64,000 nt of DNA. Source: Ndongobacter massiliensis (lineage in GTDB: Bacteria > Bacillota > Clostridia > Tissierellales > Peptoniphilaceae). The position numbers were made by a program, and so were the translations under genes. Below, in pieces: positions 16,901 through 25,960 of this stretch. The stretch is from assembly GCF_900120375.1 (NCBI RefSeq), contig NZ_LT635480.1, forward strand, positions 744,001 through 808,000, in the 5' to 3' direction. The notes below the pieces were generated by a model. The model had not been told where the DNA came from. It saw only the letters and a list, made by a program, of their open reading frames with translations, and ran no database searches. Each line of letters begins with the position of its first letter. Within the stretch, counting starts at the first letter, position 1.

Positions 16901-19714
16901 CCGCATATTGTATTTCAGCGTGATCTTAAATCCCGGATGAGAATATTTCGTCACATCGGCAATATCCTCCGGAAGGGTGTAAGCGACTTTCAGCATCGTC
17001 TGCCCGGACCCCTCCCAGTTGGGAATCGTCTCAATCTGAAAGTCCTCGCCGGGAGTCAGCTTTTTATCGCCAAAAGGTCCACCGAGAAGTGAAATGCTTT
17101 CCGTCGGAACCTGGACTCCGGATGGCAGCAGGTCATAGAGAGTTCCCTTCCGGTAGACGTAGGACTTCAGATAGTCCCGGTCCGGAAGTCCCGTATACCA
17201 GAGCGAGGATATCTGTCCAAATTGCACGAAAACCCGGCAATCCTGAATGCCCGCTGACGAATCATCCGAAATCGCGCTATCCGGTCGTTTATCGTCTCCA
17301 AACCACGGCTTGATATCCGCAAGCGAGAGGGAGGACTGCTTCAGGACCTGACCACCGGTATCAGCGCTTTGCTCCGGCGCTCCGCCCGCATCTTCCGTAA
17401 AGGTCACCGCAGCTTCCGTCGAAACGATGCTGTCCTTCCCATTCGCCTGATGCTGCTTCAATAGCTCCGTCACATGCGGCGTCGGATGCATCGTCAGCAG
17501 AGTCCGCGCAAAAAACTCATAACGGAAATAGGAGGAATGCACCTGGTACTGCAGACCGGCGGTTCCTTCCGGAAGCGGTATTTCTTTGCCTTTGGCATCC
17601 GCAACGGCGACACTGCCGTCCTCGGAACGGAAGGCCGCTGTTCCGTCCGCGTCAAAGGTAAGCTTTCCATAGAGGCTGTAGCCCGCTCCGGCCGCCTTCC
17701 GTACGTACACGTCGACCGAAGAAAAGCGGGCATTGGTCTTGTCCGGGTTGCTCTGCGCCGTCCAGGCGCCTAAAGGGGATTTTTTTGCGTTATACCCGTT
17801 CAGCGTAAAGACAACGCTCTGATACGTGATGTCCGCATCCTCGTAGGGCGTCATCGCCGCCTTTTGCTTGCCATAGTAGTCGGACCAGTTCAGACCCGTC
17901 GTATCGTAGAAGCCTCCTTCCGTGATCCTGGCTGTATACGGCTTTGCCTGATACTCCCCCGCAGTTTCATCGAATATCGGCTCAGAAAGCGCGCCTCCCT
18001 CCACATGGGTGAAAAAACTCTGATCCTTCAGTTTGTAACGCAGCAATCGGTCTTCCCCGTTCAGCACAAAACTCCGGGAGCCTTCAATCCTTGTTCCCCC
18101 GCCGGTTTCATCGATGTACGTGTCGTATTTCCAGATCCGATTGACCCCGGCATAGGGGTAGACGTGGATCTTCTGTTCTTCGGTATCCTCCCGGGTTTCT
18201 TCCGTTCCATTGGCGCGCCGGGTCACCACCTCGACTGTATTGGTGATCGGAAGCCCGTCTGCCGCAAGATCAATCCCCTCCGCCTTCGCCTGCTGCAAAA
18301 GCGACAGGGGGTAGCGCTTCAGCATACAGAATCGCGCAAGGTTCCAGTCGTCCGCCACGCCAAATCCGTTCACACTGACGGACGGATCGCAGTACAAATT
18401 TGTCATAACACGATAAAGCCCTGTCTGCTTCAACGCCGCGAAAGAATCTTGACTGTAAATACCGGAAAAAGTCGTATCCGTATTGCTGTCAAGACCGTAC
18501 AAGCTATTGGCAAAACCCACGACGGAGCCGCGAAACGGCGTCTTTTTGACCCCAATCAGCTCTCCCTCTCCCGGTTTCTGCACGACCTCATAATCGTAGG
18601 GAATTGTATTGTATCTGGGGTGCTGGACGTCTGCGAACCAGACGACATAAAAGTATTGATCGGCATCCTGCGGCTTTTCGCCCCAGGCATCCTGCCAATC
18701 GAAAAACACTCCGTTATTGGCGCTCAGATGATCGGCTTTCAGATCCACGGTCATCGGAGCGGTCTTCGTATGAATCTCCGCACTGAGATCCGTTTTCTGA
18801 GAATAATCCGGTGTGCCGTCTCCGTCCGAATCAAGGGTGATCGTAACGGTAAAATTTCTTTTCTGGACGCCCAGTGCATCAACGTAGATGCGATGCGGCC
18901 GGAAAGGAAAGGCCTGATCAAAGCTGAGTTTGGATCCGCCGGAAATCGGCTTGAAGTTGGTGACCGTACGGGTGCCGTCGCCATTGTCGATGTAATGAAA
19001 GTCGCTGACCGTAGAGGTTTGCGGCGCCTCCGGGAGCTGCCAGACGACCGTTTTGCCGGGATCATATTTCCAATTTTCGTAATTGACCTGATACCGGTCG
19101 TCCCAGGTCTCGAAGAGATAGTCTGGCACGGTAATTTTCACCGCTCCGACAGGCAACACCGTATTGGCGTCGTTATTGATTGCCAGAGAATAGGTGAGGG
19201 TTGCGGTTTTCAGGTATTGGTCGACGGGTGTATAGATCAGATGTCGATGTTCGGGATCCTGCGCCTCGTCATAATGATAATCCTTTACATCAGAAGAGGC
19301 GGCATTCGCCCATCGAACGTCAAAGGTATAATCCAGCGTGTCGGAACCCCTTACAGGTTCTGAAGATACGGTTTCGCCGGATTGCAGTTCCGCGGTATCC
19401 TCCTTTGAAGTGTCCGCAGCAGGTTCCACCGAATCGGAAATCGGTTTTTGATTTTCTTTACTTCCGGGAAGCGCGCTTTCCACTTCGGAAGCAGCGCCGA
19501 ATTTCGGGTCTGCGTTGTCTTCTGCCGGAACAGCGATCTCCGGTTTCTCCTGTAAATTTTCCGAAACGCCGTCCGCAGATTCCTCCTGTTCCGCGCTTAT
19601 CTGATCATCAGCATAAGTCCGCGCACCCCCTCCTGGTATAAATCCAGCTACCAGAAGAGAAAGAGAAAGAAACCCTGCTAGAACTTTCTTTCCTCCAGTC
19701 CTTTTTCGTTTCAT
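13901..19714 (-). CDS. Giant cell-wall-anchored protein with four C-terminal Cna-B domains
   Basis: This 1937-residue surface protein starts with a basic signal peptide (KRKRTGGKKVLAGFLSLSLL...) and an acidic, low-complexity segment to about residue 125. A long body without a family I recognise follows. Around 1225-1360 is a DUF11-like module (GYTVTVTNRNDLLDLAEVKL), then a compact module ending in FRGWS...VYGVWKF (about 1366-1452), then four Cna-B domains starting near 1453, 1569, 1682 and 1789. These show the lysine strand (KIW, KLW), the glutamate strand (VTEDP) and the asparagine strand (VVNT) typical of isopeptide-stabilised folds. TPKTGD at 1898, a membrane helix and an Arg/Lys tail form the sorting signal. 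GGGAGGAAAGG precedes ATG 19714. Confidence 0.9.
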   Translation of the reverse strand: MKRKRTGGKKVLAGFLSLSLLVAGFIPGGGARTYADDQISAEQEESADGVSENLQEKPEIAVPAEDNADPKFGAASEVESALPGSKENQKPISDSVEPAADTSKEDTAELQSGETVSSEPVRGSDTLDYTFDVRWANAASSDVKDYHYDEAQDPEHRHLIYTPVDQYLKTATLTYSLAINNDANTVLPVGAVKITVPDYLFETWDDRYQVNYENWKYDPGKTVVWQLPEAPQTSTVSDFHYIDNGDGTRTVTNFKPISGGSKLSFDQAFPFRPHRIYVDALGVQKRNFTVTITLDSDGDGTPDYSQKTDLSAEIHTKTAPMTVDLKADHLSANNGVFFDWQDAWGEKPQDADQYFYVVWFADVQHPRYNTIPYDYEVVQKPGEGELIGVKKTPFRGSVVGFANSLYGLDSNTDTTFSGIYSQDSFAALKQTGLYRVMTNLYCDPSVSVNGFGVADDWNLARFCMLKRYPLSLLQQAKAEGIDLAADGLPITNTVEVVTRRANGTEETREDTEEQKIHVYPYAGVNRIWKYDTYIDETGGGTRIEGSRSFVLNGEDRLLRYKLKDQSFFTHVEGGALSEPIFDETAGEYQAKPYTARITEGGFYDTTGLNWSDYYGKQKAAMTPYEDADITYQSVVFTLNGYNAKKSPLGAWTAQSNPDKTNARFSSVDVYVRKAAGAGYSLYGKLTFDADGTAAFRSEDGSVAVADAKGKEIPLPEGTAGLQYQVHSSYFRYEFFARTLLTMHPTPHVTELLKQHQANGKDSIVSTEAAVTFTEDAGGAPEQSADTGGQVLKQSSLSLADIKPWFGDDKRPDSAISDDSSAGIQDCRVFVQFGQISSLWYTGLPDRDYLKSYVYRKGTLYDLLPSGVQVPTESISLLGGPFGDKKLTPGEDFQIETIPNWEGSGQTMLKVAYTLPEDIADVTKYSHPGFKITLKYNMRNSYSNIVDRGSSVLNTCALEIDPDGKDLVLKPEESIRKSFESLKKKEWYGNLTGDSLANWRFTESTITYNPVTITQSGIVKEVAAEHDGSYRDRTDAHLGNSYSYRLGYATSSNTRTDQLVFYDVLENGDGKEASNWRGTLDWVDLTSIQEKPAYGHPGDTANPVLYYATQVPENFDVDDGSIWSKVRPADSSKIRAIAVDCRKTKNGEDFILDQGMGLNLFVYMKAPTDPALDQKTAVNQTIACARNFAGDAAAEGAPVKWYEAGAKITLHAPDLELTKVSDPESGTKEAPAEIVNEKGATIGYTVTVTNRNDLLDLAEVKLQDDLPEGLLLNPEEVLVSSVALKLDRKPLREVDGMGLNQKGRKLEFLLTSLPKNASISFFIPVSLEKEQIRTSVFANTAKVTEVEGVPAELESDTTWHKVTRTYKLTYVVQEDPVYGKPSDSVTPDEVLGIEYDTNQKLAGKLTSSEQTLSDGTKGIWTFRGWSATSDCKKEITEQNIQKDETVYGVWKFIPTRAVTVQKDWTDWDNKKLDAPVQSVEVELLRDGNFLKKAELSVGNEWKFTFTNLPKTDPKTEKEYVYSVREPGLDSKDQIHFADAWYTAKVTGSAENGFTITNQKVLSWTPIVPATRKLQVSKAWEGLSEENAAMETVRVQLLKNGEPTDQILTLNADNHFTATFENLKDTDKIDGISPKNTYSVRELQDDGKIVEEGQTLTIGTRDYSVHYEEMPDKSIRIVNTLVNPKRVISGEKIWKDANNQDGKRPESVTMHLLADGKEVETLTVREGEDAAWRFAFPEVPTYDAEGNWITWTVTEDPVPDYETEIQQTPDGSDAAEADGAKWTVVNTHEPERIDIPAQKLWVDGKNAKNQRPQSVQIRLFANGKPMEEFVLKEGPDGHWTHNFLNLPRYEGGKEIEYTLAEVECKGYTSEIRGNAAKGFEVINTEIPEPKITKEVSEKTTPKTGDQGPATPLTILAGSAALLLLSLFPRKKERNRGRRR

Positions 19715-19730
19715 CCTTTCCTCCCTTCGT

Positions 19731-20051
19731 CTACGCCAATGAAACCGCTGTACCGGAGCAGGTAACCATCAGCATACCGTTATCGGCGCCAAGCACTTCG
19801 TAATCAAATTTTACGCCGACAATTGCATCCGCTCCGAGCGCTTGCGCACGCTGCACCATCTCCTGCTCGGCATTTTTCCGCGCTTCCAACAACTCTTCTT
19901 CGTAGCCCTGCGCGCGTCCGCCGAAAATATTTCGAAGACCGGCGCCGATATCTCGAAGCATGTTTACACCGGAAATGACTTCGCCAAAAACGATCCCGCG
20001 ATAGGCGGTAATTTTTAATCCTTCCACACTGGGGGTTGTCGTGACAATCAT
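19731..20051 (-). CDS. UPF0145 (YbjQ) family protein
   Basis: The 106-residue protein begins [19 protein letters not shown] and contains the conserved segments [45 protein letters not shown] and MVTCSGTAV, all characteristic of the YbjQ/UPF0145 family. Its biochemical role is unknown; members form pentamers with heavy-metal-binding-like folds. I use ATG 20051 because GGGAGGAAAACA lies directly upstream; the longer frame has no good ribosome site. It ends 16 nt before the giant wall-protein start, so the two may be co-transcribed. Confidence 0.9.
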   Translation of the reverse strand: MIVTTTPSVEGLKITAYRGIVFGEVISGVNMLRDIGAGLRNIFGGRAQGYEEELLEARKNAEQEMVQRAQALGADAIVGVKFDYEVLGADNGMLMVTCSGTAVSLA

Positions 20052-20124
20052 TGTTTTCCTCCCGATATTTTTCACAGCTGCTTTCCCATGCATTCCAACC
20101 TATGCGAAAGTGATTCTATGAAGA

Positions 20125-20149
20125 AGTCCGACGCTGTGCACGTCGGACT
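20125..20149 (-). terminator. Terminator after rpsB-tsf
   Basis: A 9-bp stem (AGTCCGACG/CGTCGGACT) with a 7-nt loop follows the tsf stop by 14 nt on the minus strand; the tail TTCTTC is only moderately T-rich. Confidence 0.65.
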
Positions 20150-20162
20150 CTTTGTGGAATGC

Positions 20163-20831
20163 TTATTTTCCCATCTGTTTTGCAACTTCTTCGGCAAAGT
20201 TTTCTTCGCGCTTTTGCAAGCCTTCCCCAACTTCGTAGCGGGTGAAGCGGCGGATGCTGATATTTTCGCCGATTTTCGCGCTTAAGTTGAGACGAAGTTG
20301 TTCCACGGTCATATCCGGGTCCAAAATGTACGCCTGATCCAGAAGGCAAATTTCTTCGTAGAACTTATTGAGACGTCCCTCCACCTTTTTCTCCGCAATC
20401 ATGCGCGCCCGATCTTCCGGAACCTTCGGATTGTTCTCATTCAGCGCCTGTTGCGTCAGGATTTCCCGTTCGTGTGCCACGACATCCTCCGGCACATCAT
20501 CGCGCGACACGTATTTCGGATTCTGCGATGCGATCTGCATCGCGATATGGTGGACGAACTCCTTAAATTCTTCGTTTTTCGCCACAAAATCTGTTTCGGA
20601 ATTGACTTCAACGAGCACGCCGATACGCCCACCGTGCACGTACGAATCGATAATCCCTTCGGCCGTAATGCGATCTGCCTTCTTGATCGATTTTGCAATC
20701 CCCTTTTCGCGAAGGAGATCCGCGGCGCGTCCCATATCACCTTCGGACTCCACCAGCGCCTTCTTGCAGTCCATCATGCCTGCGCCGGTCATTTCGCGCA
20801 GTTCTTTCACCATACTTGCTGAAATTGCCAT
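20163..20831 (-). CDS. tsf: Translation elongation factor Ts
   Basis: EF-Ts exchanges GDP on EF-Tu. The protein has 222 residues, the short clostridial/Thermus-like form rather than the ~290-residue enterobacterial one. It has the N-terminal UBA-like module ([19 protein letters not shown]), the EF-Tu contact [19 protein letters not shown], and one main dimerisation module. TAGGAGGAACT precedes ATG 20831. It follows rpsB by 8 nt. The next downstream gene is not pyrH as is usual, but the UPF0145/adhesin block. Confidence 0.96.
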   Translation of the reverse strand: MAISASMVKELREMTGAGMMDCKKALVESEGDMGRAADLLREKGIAKSIKKADRITAEGIIDSYVHGGRIGVLVEVNSETDFVAKNEEFKEFVHHIAMQIASQNPKYVSRDDVPEDVVAHEREILTQQALNENNPKVPEDRARMIAEKKVEGRLNKFYEEICLLDQAYILDPDMTVEQLRLNLSAKIGENISIRRFTRYEVGEGLQKREENFAEEVAKQMGK

Positions 20832-20839
20832 AGTTCCTC

Positions 20840-21640
20840 CTACTCGTTATCCTGCTCGTCGTCTTCCTCGTCCAACTCTTCAAAATCTTCCGCATCGTCT
20901 TCTTCGGAAACGTCCTCCGCAGGCGATTCTTGTGCCGCTTCGCCTTCGTCAAACTGTTCGCCTTGACGACCTTCAATGACCGCATCTGCCATCAAGCCCG
21001 TAATCAATTTTACGGCACGAATGGCATCGTCATTGCCCGGAATCGGAAAATCGACTTCGTCCGGATCACAGTTCGTATCAATAATCGCAACAACGGAAAT
21101 CCCCAGTCGATGCGCTTCGTTAATCGCAATTTTTTCTTTCTTCGGATCGACCACATACATCAGATTCGGCAGACCGCCCATTTCTTTGATGCCGCCCAAG
21201 AAACGCTCAAGACGCTCCGCTTCATGCTGCAATTCCGCCACTTCTTTTTTCGGAAGCAGATCGTAGGTTCCGTCTTCCGCCATTTTTTCCAGTGCTTCCA
21301 AACGATCAATGCTCTTGCGAATCGTCTGATAGTTTGTAAGCATGCCGCCCAACCAGCGCTGGCTCACGAAAAACTGATTACAACGCTTGGCTTCGTTTTC
21401 AATGGCGTCCTGCGCCTGTTTTTTCGTTCCGACGAACAAAACCTTTCCACCGTCCGCCGAACAGCTGCGCACCGCTTCATACGCCAAGTCGATCATGTGT
21501 ACCGTTTTTTGTAAGTCGATGATGTAAATGCCGTTGCGCTCCGTAAAGATGAACTTTGCCATCTTCGGGTTCCAACGTCTGGTTTGATGTCCGAAGTGAA
21601 CACCCGCCTCTAACAGGCTTTTCATAGATACTACTGCCAT
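20840..21640 (-). CDS. rpsB: 30S ribosomal protein S2
   Basis: S2 is a 30S protein of the head/body junction. The start at ATG 21640 (266 residues) has GGAGG 5 nt upstream; the longer open frame covers the leader and is rejected. The typical N-terminus [27 protein letters not shown] is followed by [14 protein letters not shown] and the usual coiled-coil helices. The C-terminus carries a long acidic tail ([19 protein letters not shown]) beyond the normal core. It is transcribed with tsf from a promoter at 21737-21765 and has a 90-nt leader containing a hairpin. Confidence 0.96.
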   Translation of the reverse strand: MAVVSMKSLLEAGVHFGHQTRRWNPKMAKFIFTERNGIYIIDLQKTVHMIDLAYEAVRSCSADGGKVLFVGTKKQAQDAIENEAKRCNQFFVSQRWLGGMLTNYQTIRKSIDRLEALEKMAEDGTYDLLPKKEVAELQHEAERLERFLGGIKEMGGLPNLMYVVDPKKEKIAINEAHRLGISVVAIIDTNCDPDEVDFPIPGNDDAIRAVKLITGLMADAVIEGRQGEQFDEGEAAQESPAEDVSEEDDAEDFEELDEEDDEQDNE

Positions 21641-21674
21641 AAAATCCTCCCGTTTTTTCCTCCACGCTCCTCGT

Positions 21675-21709
21675 ATCGACATGCACCCCGCAGGGAACCG
21701 CCTGTCGAT
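21675..21709 (-). promoter_or_regulatory. Hairpin in the rpsB leader (candidate autoregulatory site)
   Basis: On the minus strand ATCGACA pairs with TGTCGAT around a 21-nt G/C-rich interior between the predicted start near 21730 and the rpsB ribosome site. S2 autoregulation through its leader is known in other bacteria; its operation here is inferred only. Confidence 0.4.
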
Positions 21710-21736
21710 GATCCGACCGTGTGTGTAATCCTTATC

Positions 21737-21765
21737 GATACTATCATATTTTCCCAACGTGCGCA
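21737..21765 (-). promoter_or_regulatory. Promoter for rpsB-tsf
   Basis: TTGCGC (21760-21765) and TAGTAT (21737-21742) on the minus strand are 17 nt apart, directly downstream of topA. A weak AT-rich hairpin at the topA stop (about 21776-21800) may partly terminate upstream transcription. Confidence 0.5.
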
Positions 21766-21788
21766 ACGACGCCCTAAAAACTGCTTTT

Positions 21789-23846
21789 TCAGTGGTTTTC
21801 ACAGGATTCGTTGTGACAATACGTGCGATCTTCCCGTCGATTTTTTCGTCGAACCATCAGATCTCCACAGCGTTCACAGATTTCTCCCGTCGGCTTGTCC
21901 CAGGAAGCCCAATCGCAGGCGGGATAAGCGGAACACGAGTAGAAGATTTTCCCGCGCTTGGAGACTTTTTCGACAATTTCACCCTTTTGGCACTTGGGAC
22001 AGCGGATGCCGGTGGTGATGACGATATTTTTTGTAAATTTGCAATCCGGAAATCCGGAGCAACCGATAAAATCACCGTTGCGTCCGTGTTTGACGACTAA
22101 GTCTTTTCCGCATTCCGGACATTTTTCTCCTGTTTTTCGCTCCGCAACGCGATAGGACGCCGTATCCGACTGTGCGCTTTGCAAATCTTTGGAAAAGACC
22201 TGATAAAAGTTGGAAAGCAGCGCACGCCACGCCTGCTCCCCCTCCGCCACGTCATCTAAACGCGCTTCCATCTTCGCCGTGAATTTTTCATTGATGATGT
22301 CCGGGAAATTCTGCACCAAAAAATCGGTCACATTCTCCCCCAGTTCTGTCGGTACAAATTGTTTCTTTTCCAGCACGACATAGCGCCGTTTCAAAATGCT
22401 CTGTATGGTAGCGGAATAGGTACTGGGCCTGCCGATACCGTTTTTTTCCAGTGTAGCGACCAAAGAAGCCTCGCTGTAACGTGCAGGCGCCTGCGTAAAA
22501 TGTTGCTGTTTTTCCGTTTTTTTGGAAAGCAGTGTTTCACCCTCGATCAGTTCCGGCAACAATGTCGTCGTATCCTTCAAACTCCAGACTTTTTGAAAGC
22601 CGTCAAATAAAGGCTTATTGCCCGTCGCGCGAAATTCCTGTTTTCCGTTCTGCAAACGCAAGGACGTCGCAAGATAACGTGCCGGCTTCATTTGAGACGC
22701 CACGGCGCGCTGCCAGATTAATTGATAAAGCCGAAACTGATCTTTGGTTAATGCCCCCTCCAATGATGCGGGATTGTGTAAAAGGGACGTCGGCCGCACC
22801 GCTTCGTGGGCGTCCTGCGCATTGCGCGCGCCGCCATAGCCTACGCCACGTGTCGCATACTCCGCGCCAAACACGCGCGTAATATAAGCACTTGCTTCGG
22901 ACTGAAACTGTGCGGAAAGGCGCGTCGAGTCGGTACGCATATACGTAATAAGTCCGACATGTCCTTCTTTGGGCAAAGCCACGCCTTCGTACAGTTGTTG
23001 TGCCACGCTCATCGTTTTGGACGTGGAAAAGCCGAGACGGCGCGAGGCTTCCTGTTGCAGCGTGGAAGTGGTAAAAGGGGCATAGGGTTTGCGCGAGCGG
23101 CGTTTTTGTTCCTGCCGTACCAGCAGATATGCGCTGTCGAGCCCCTCGAGAATGCGCTGCGCCGCCTGCTCATCGGGCAGTGTTCCCTTCTCCACCGTCC
23201 CATCCGCTGCGTAAGTGCCGTACCAATCGGCGAGAAAGGAAATTCCGCCTTTTTGAAAATGCGCATGCACACTCCAATACTCCTGAGGAACGAAAGCGCG
23301 AATTTCGCGTTCGCGGTCCACAATGAGCCGTAAGGCAACCGACTGCACCCGTCCGGCAGACAATCCGCTGCGCACCTTTTTCCACAGGATTGGAGAAATT
23401 TTGTATCCGACAATGCGATCCATCACGCGCCTTGCCTGCTGCGCGTCCACCAGATTGCTGTTAATGGTACGTGGATGCGCAATCCCCTCTTCAATCCCCT
23501 TTTTTGTAATTTCCTGAAAAGTGATCCGATTTTTTTCGTTCGGGGAAAGCCCCAGCAAATCGCGCAAATGCCACGCAATCGCTTCTCCCTCGCGGTCCGG
23601 ATCCGGCGCGAGAAGGACTTCATCCGCTTCCTTTGCCGCTTTTTTCAATTCATTGATCGTTTTTGCCTTCCCGCGCACATTGATATATTGGGGCTCAAAA
23701 TTATTTTCAATATCGACGCCGAAACGACTTTTCGGCAAGTCGCGCAAGTGTCCCTTGGAAGCGAGTATGCGATACTCTTTTCCCAGGTATTTGGCGATCG
23801 TTTTTGTTTTCGTGGGTGATTCTACAATGATCAGTTTCTTTGCCAT
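21789..23846 (-). CDS. topA: DNA topoisomerase I
   Basis: TopA relaxes negative supercoils through a transient tyrosine-DNA link. The 685 residues start [20 protein letters not shown] (Toprim domain) and contain the cleavage tyrosine in [14 protein letters not shown] near residue 300. The C-terminus (from about 572) carries three four-cysteine zinc fingers (CPECG...CSGFPDC, CPKCQ...CSAYPAC, CERCG...CHNESC). I choose ATG 23846; an upstream in-frame TTG at 23870 is possible but would overlap dprA. It follows dprA by 7 nt. Confidence 0.96.
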   Translation of the reverse strand: MAKKLIIVESPTKTKTIAKYLGKEYRILASKGHLRDLPKSRFGVDIENNFEPQYINVRGKAKTINELKKAAKEADEVLLAPDPDREGEAIAWHLRDLLGLSPNEKNRITFQEITKKGIEEGIAHPRTINSNLVDAQQARRVMDRIVGYKISPILWKKVRSGLSAGRVQSVALRLIVDREREIRAFVPQEYWSVHAHFQKGGISFLADWYGTYAADGTVEKGTLPDEQAAQRILEGLDSAYLLVRQEQKRRSRKPYAPFTTSTLQQEASRRLGFSTSKTMSVAQQLYEGVALPKEGHVGLITYMRTDSTRLSAQFQSEASAYITRVFGAEYATRGVGYGGARNAQDAHEAVRPTSLLHNPASLEGALTKDQFRLYQLIWQRAVASQMKPARYLATSLRLQNGKQEFRATGNKPLFDGFQKVWSLKDTTTLLPELIEGETLLSKKTEKQQHFTQAPARYSEASLVATLEKNGIGRPSTYSATIQSILKRRYVVLEKKQFVPTELGENVTDFLVQNFPDIINEKFTAKMEARLDDVAEGEQAWRALLSNFYQVFSKDLQSAQSDTASYRVAERKTGEKCPECGKDLVVKHGRNGDFIGCSGFPDCKFTKNIVITTGIRCPKCQKGEIVEKVSKRGKIFYSCSAYPACDWASWDKPTGEICERCGDLMVRRKNRREDRTYCHNESCENH

Positions 23847-23853
23847 CTTCTCG

Positions 23854-24972
23854 TTAGCGACTCCGCGCAATCCTGCCCGGTCCGTCTCGCCGAATCCATC
23901 CTTTCTGTTCTAATCGGGTGAGTGCCGCCAACACCTGCGACAAGGTCATGTTCCCGCCCGACAATATTTCATCCACACTGCACGACCCGGAATCGAGTGT
24001 ATCATACACGAGCTGTTCCGTCTTTGACAAGGTGACTTCTTTTTTCTGTTTGGGAATGCCCGTGCACTTCTTGCATTCACCCGGCGCATCTTCTTCCTTC
24101 CGGGGAATTTCTTCCAAGATTTGTTCCACCGAAGTGACCGCTTTCGCGCCCCATTGAATCAATAAATTGGGACCCTCGCTTTGCGGACGCCCAATGTCCC
24201 CCGGCAGCGCAAAAACATCGCGTCCCTGCGCCAATGCGCAGCGCACGGTGATCATCGTCCCGGATCGCGCTTGTCCCTCGATCACCACGGCCCCGCGACT
24301 CAAGCCGGATAAAATCCGATTGCGTGTTAAAAAATGATGGGGTAGCGGTGGCGTCCCCGGAATCTGCTCCGTGAGGATTGCCCCTTTTTCACACAGCTGC
24401 TGCGCCAATTCCCGGTGAACCGCGGGATAAATCCGATCGATGCCGCCTGCAAGCACGCCGATACTCGTTCCGCCACCCGCCAGCGCACCGCGGTGCGCCT
24501 GTCCGTCAATTCCGTGAGCAAGACCTGAGACAACCGTAATGTCCGCTTCCGCCAACAAACGGCTCCACTGTCCCGCATAGAAACGTCCGTAATCACTGGG
24601 TTTTCGCGTGCCTACAATGGCCAGGCTGCATCGACGCAGGGCTTCTTTCTTTCCCCGTCCGAACAGAATCAGCGGTGGATCGCTGATTTCCCGCAGCAAC
24701 GGTGGATACGCTTCCTCCCAAAAACAAATCGTCCACGCAGAAAGGCGTTGCAGAATTTCCATCCCTGCCTGTGCTTTTGGCGACGTCTTTTGTGGCAAAA
24801 AAGACAATTGCGCGCATTGCGACTCCAATGCCTGCAAAACCGACAGGGGTCTTGCCCCGCACAAGAGCATTTGGAGGCAGCGCTGCGAAAATGCCTGCTG
24901 CTGAATCGTGGGCAGCCGCCGAATGCGCCGCGCAAGAAGCGCCAGGCGCTCCCGAATCAAGATGCCTTTCAT
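23854..24972 (-). CDS. dprA: DNA processing protein DprA (Smf family)
   Basis: DprA binds incoming single-stranded DNA and loads RecA during natural transformation; the gene is also common in non-competent species. The 372-residue protein has an N-terminal SAM-like region, the Rossmann-like core (SLAIVGTRKPSDYG, VVSGLAHGIDGQAHRGAL, GVLAGGIDRIYP, GAVVIEGQARSGTMITVRCALAQGR split by short loops) and a C-terminal winged helix (EQLVYDTLDSGSCSVDEIL). It overlaps yraN by 4 nt and precedes topA, the common Bacillota order. Confidence 0.95.
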   Translation of the reverse strand: MKGILIRERLALLARRIRRLPTIQQQAFSQRCLQMLLCGARPLSVLQALESQCAQLSFLPQKTSPKAQAGMEILQRLSAWTICFWEEAYPPLLREISDPPLILFGRGKKEALRRCSLAIVGTRKPSDYGRFYAGQWSRLLAEADITVVSGLAHGIDGQAHRGALAGGGTSIGVLAGGIDRIYPAVHRELAQQLCEKGAILTEQIPGTPPLPHHFLTRNRILSGLSRGAVVIEGQARSGTMITVRCALAQGRDVFALPGDIGRPQSEGPNLLIQWGAKAVTSVEQILEEIPRKEEDAPGECKKCTGIPKQKKEVTLSKTEQLVYDTLDSGSCSVDEILSGGNMTLSQVLAALTRLEQKGWIRRDGPGRIARSR

Positions 24973-25334
24973 CGGCTGACTCCAAAGGCATTTTGCAGCC
25001 AGCGCACTTCCCGCTTGGCACAGTCAATGGCAATCACATCGAAACGATAAAAGCGCTGCTTCGTCGCCCGCGTCTCAATGTATTCCTGCGCCGTTTTGCA
25101 CAGACATTTCTGTTTTCTTTCATCGACAAATTCGTCCGGCGCACCATACCTGCCGTTTTTTCGAACCTTTACTTCGACAAAAACTAAGACATCCTTTTGA
25201 ACGGCTATAATATCAATTTCTCCCTGCTGCAGCCGGGAGCGAAAATTTCGATCAACAATGGCATAGCCATCGCTTTTCAGCAATAATTGCGCACAAAGCT
25301 CCCCTAACCATCCGTTTTCTCCGCTTTTCGCCAC
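24969..25334 (-). CDS. yraN: YraN family (UPF0102) nuclease-fold protein
   Basis: The 121-residue protein shows the family core: GELCAQLLLKSDGYAIVDRNFR, then QGEIDIIAVQKDVLVFVEVKVR, which corresponds to the acidic and E-x-K residues of a restriction-endonuclease-like fold. Function is not firmly established. It overlaps rnhB by 31 nt and dprA by 4 nt, so all are translated from one message. Confidence 0.92.
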   Translation of the reverse strand: MAKSGENGWLGELCAQLLLKSDGYAIVDRNFRSRLQQGEIDIIAVQKDVLVFVEVKVRKNGRYGAPDEFVDERKQKCLCKTAQEYIETRATKQRFYRFDVIAIDCAKREVRWLQNAFGVSR

Positions 25335-25960
25335 GAACTTTCCCTACCTTTCAGAAAACTTCGGCGATGCAGCGGCAATAAGCCGTAGCGCTCGATGGCT
25401 TCGTAATGCGCCTTGGTGCCATATCCTTTATGCCGTTCAAATCCGTATTCTGGGTGCTGCTTCCCATAGGCAATCATCTGCCGATCACGGGTTACTTTTG
25501 CAATAATGGAAGCACAGGAAATTTCATAAATGAGATCATCGCCGTGCACGACTGCGATCTGCGGCAAGGGCGTATCGATCGTTTCCGCGTCCACGACCAC
25601 CAGATCTGGAAATGGGGCATCGGGCATCAAACAAAGCTGTTCCAGCGCCTGTTTCATCGCCAATAACGTCGCTTGGCGGATGTCGATCGCATCGATCAAT
25701 TCCGCCTCTATCTGCCCAATTCCCCACGCGCGCGCCCGCTCCAAAATCGGCGCATATAAAAGCTCCCGCTTCTTTTCGCTCAACTTTTTGGAGTCGCGCA
25801 CGCCCGGTATATGATCTCCCTTGTCCATGATTATAGCACAGGCGACGACGGGTCCGGCAATCGGTCCGCGTCCCACTTCGTCGATCCCACAAACGGCGGA
25901 GTGCGCTGCAAGTTCCCGGTAAAGCGCCTGTAATGCACCTTCATCCAATGTGCGCTTCAT
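25304..25960 (-). CDS. rnhB: Ribonuclease HII
   Basis: RNase HII removes RNA primers and misincorporated ribonucleotides from DNA. The 218 residues contain the catalytic opening motif CGIDEVGRGPIAGPVVACA, VRDSKKLSEKKRE, and ASIIAKVTRDRQM followed by the GYGTKAHYEAI motif. The start at 25960 overlaps the rbgA stop by 4 nt. It belongs to the rbgA-rnhB-yraN-dprA-topA operon. Confidence 0.96.
   Translation of the reverse strand: MKRTLDEGALQALYRELAAHSAVCGIDEVGRGPIAGPVVACAIIMDKGDHIPGVRDSKKLSEKKRELLYAPILERARAWGIGQIEAELIDAIDIRQATLLAMKQALEQLCLMPDAPFPDLVVVDAETIDTPLPQIAVVHGDDLIYEISCASIIAKVTRDRQMIAYGKQHPEYGFERHKGYGTKAHYEAIERYGLLPLHRRSFLKGRESSWRKAEKTDG

Noticed and set aside
17864-19363. A 499-codon open frame on the plus strand inside the giant wall-protein gene, and similar ones at 14273-15235 and 15521-16324
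   Set aside because: They are antisense to a well-supported coding sequence with signal peptide, Cna-B domains and sorting signal. Their translations are Arg/His/Ile-rich shadows with no ribosome sites or domains.
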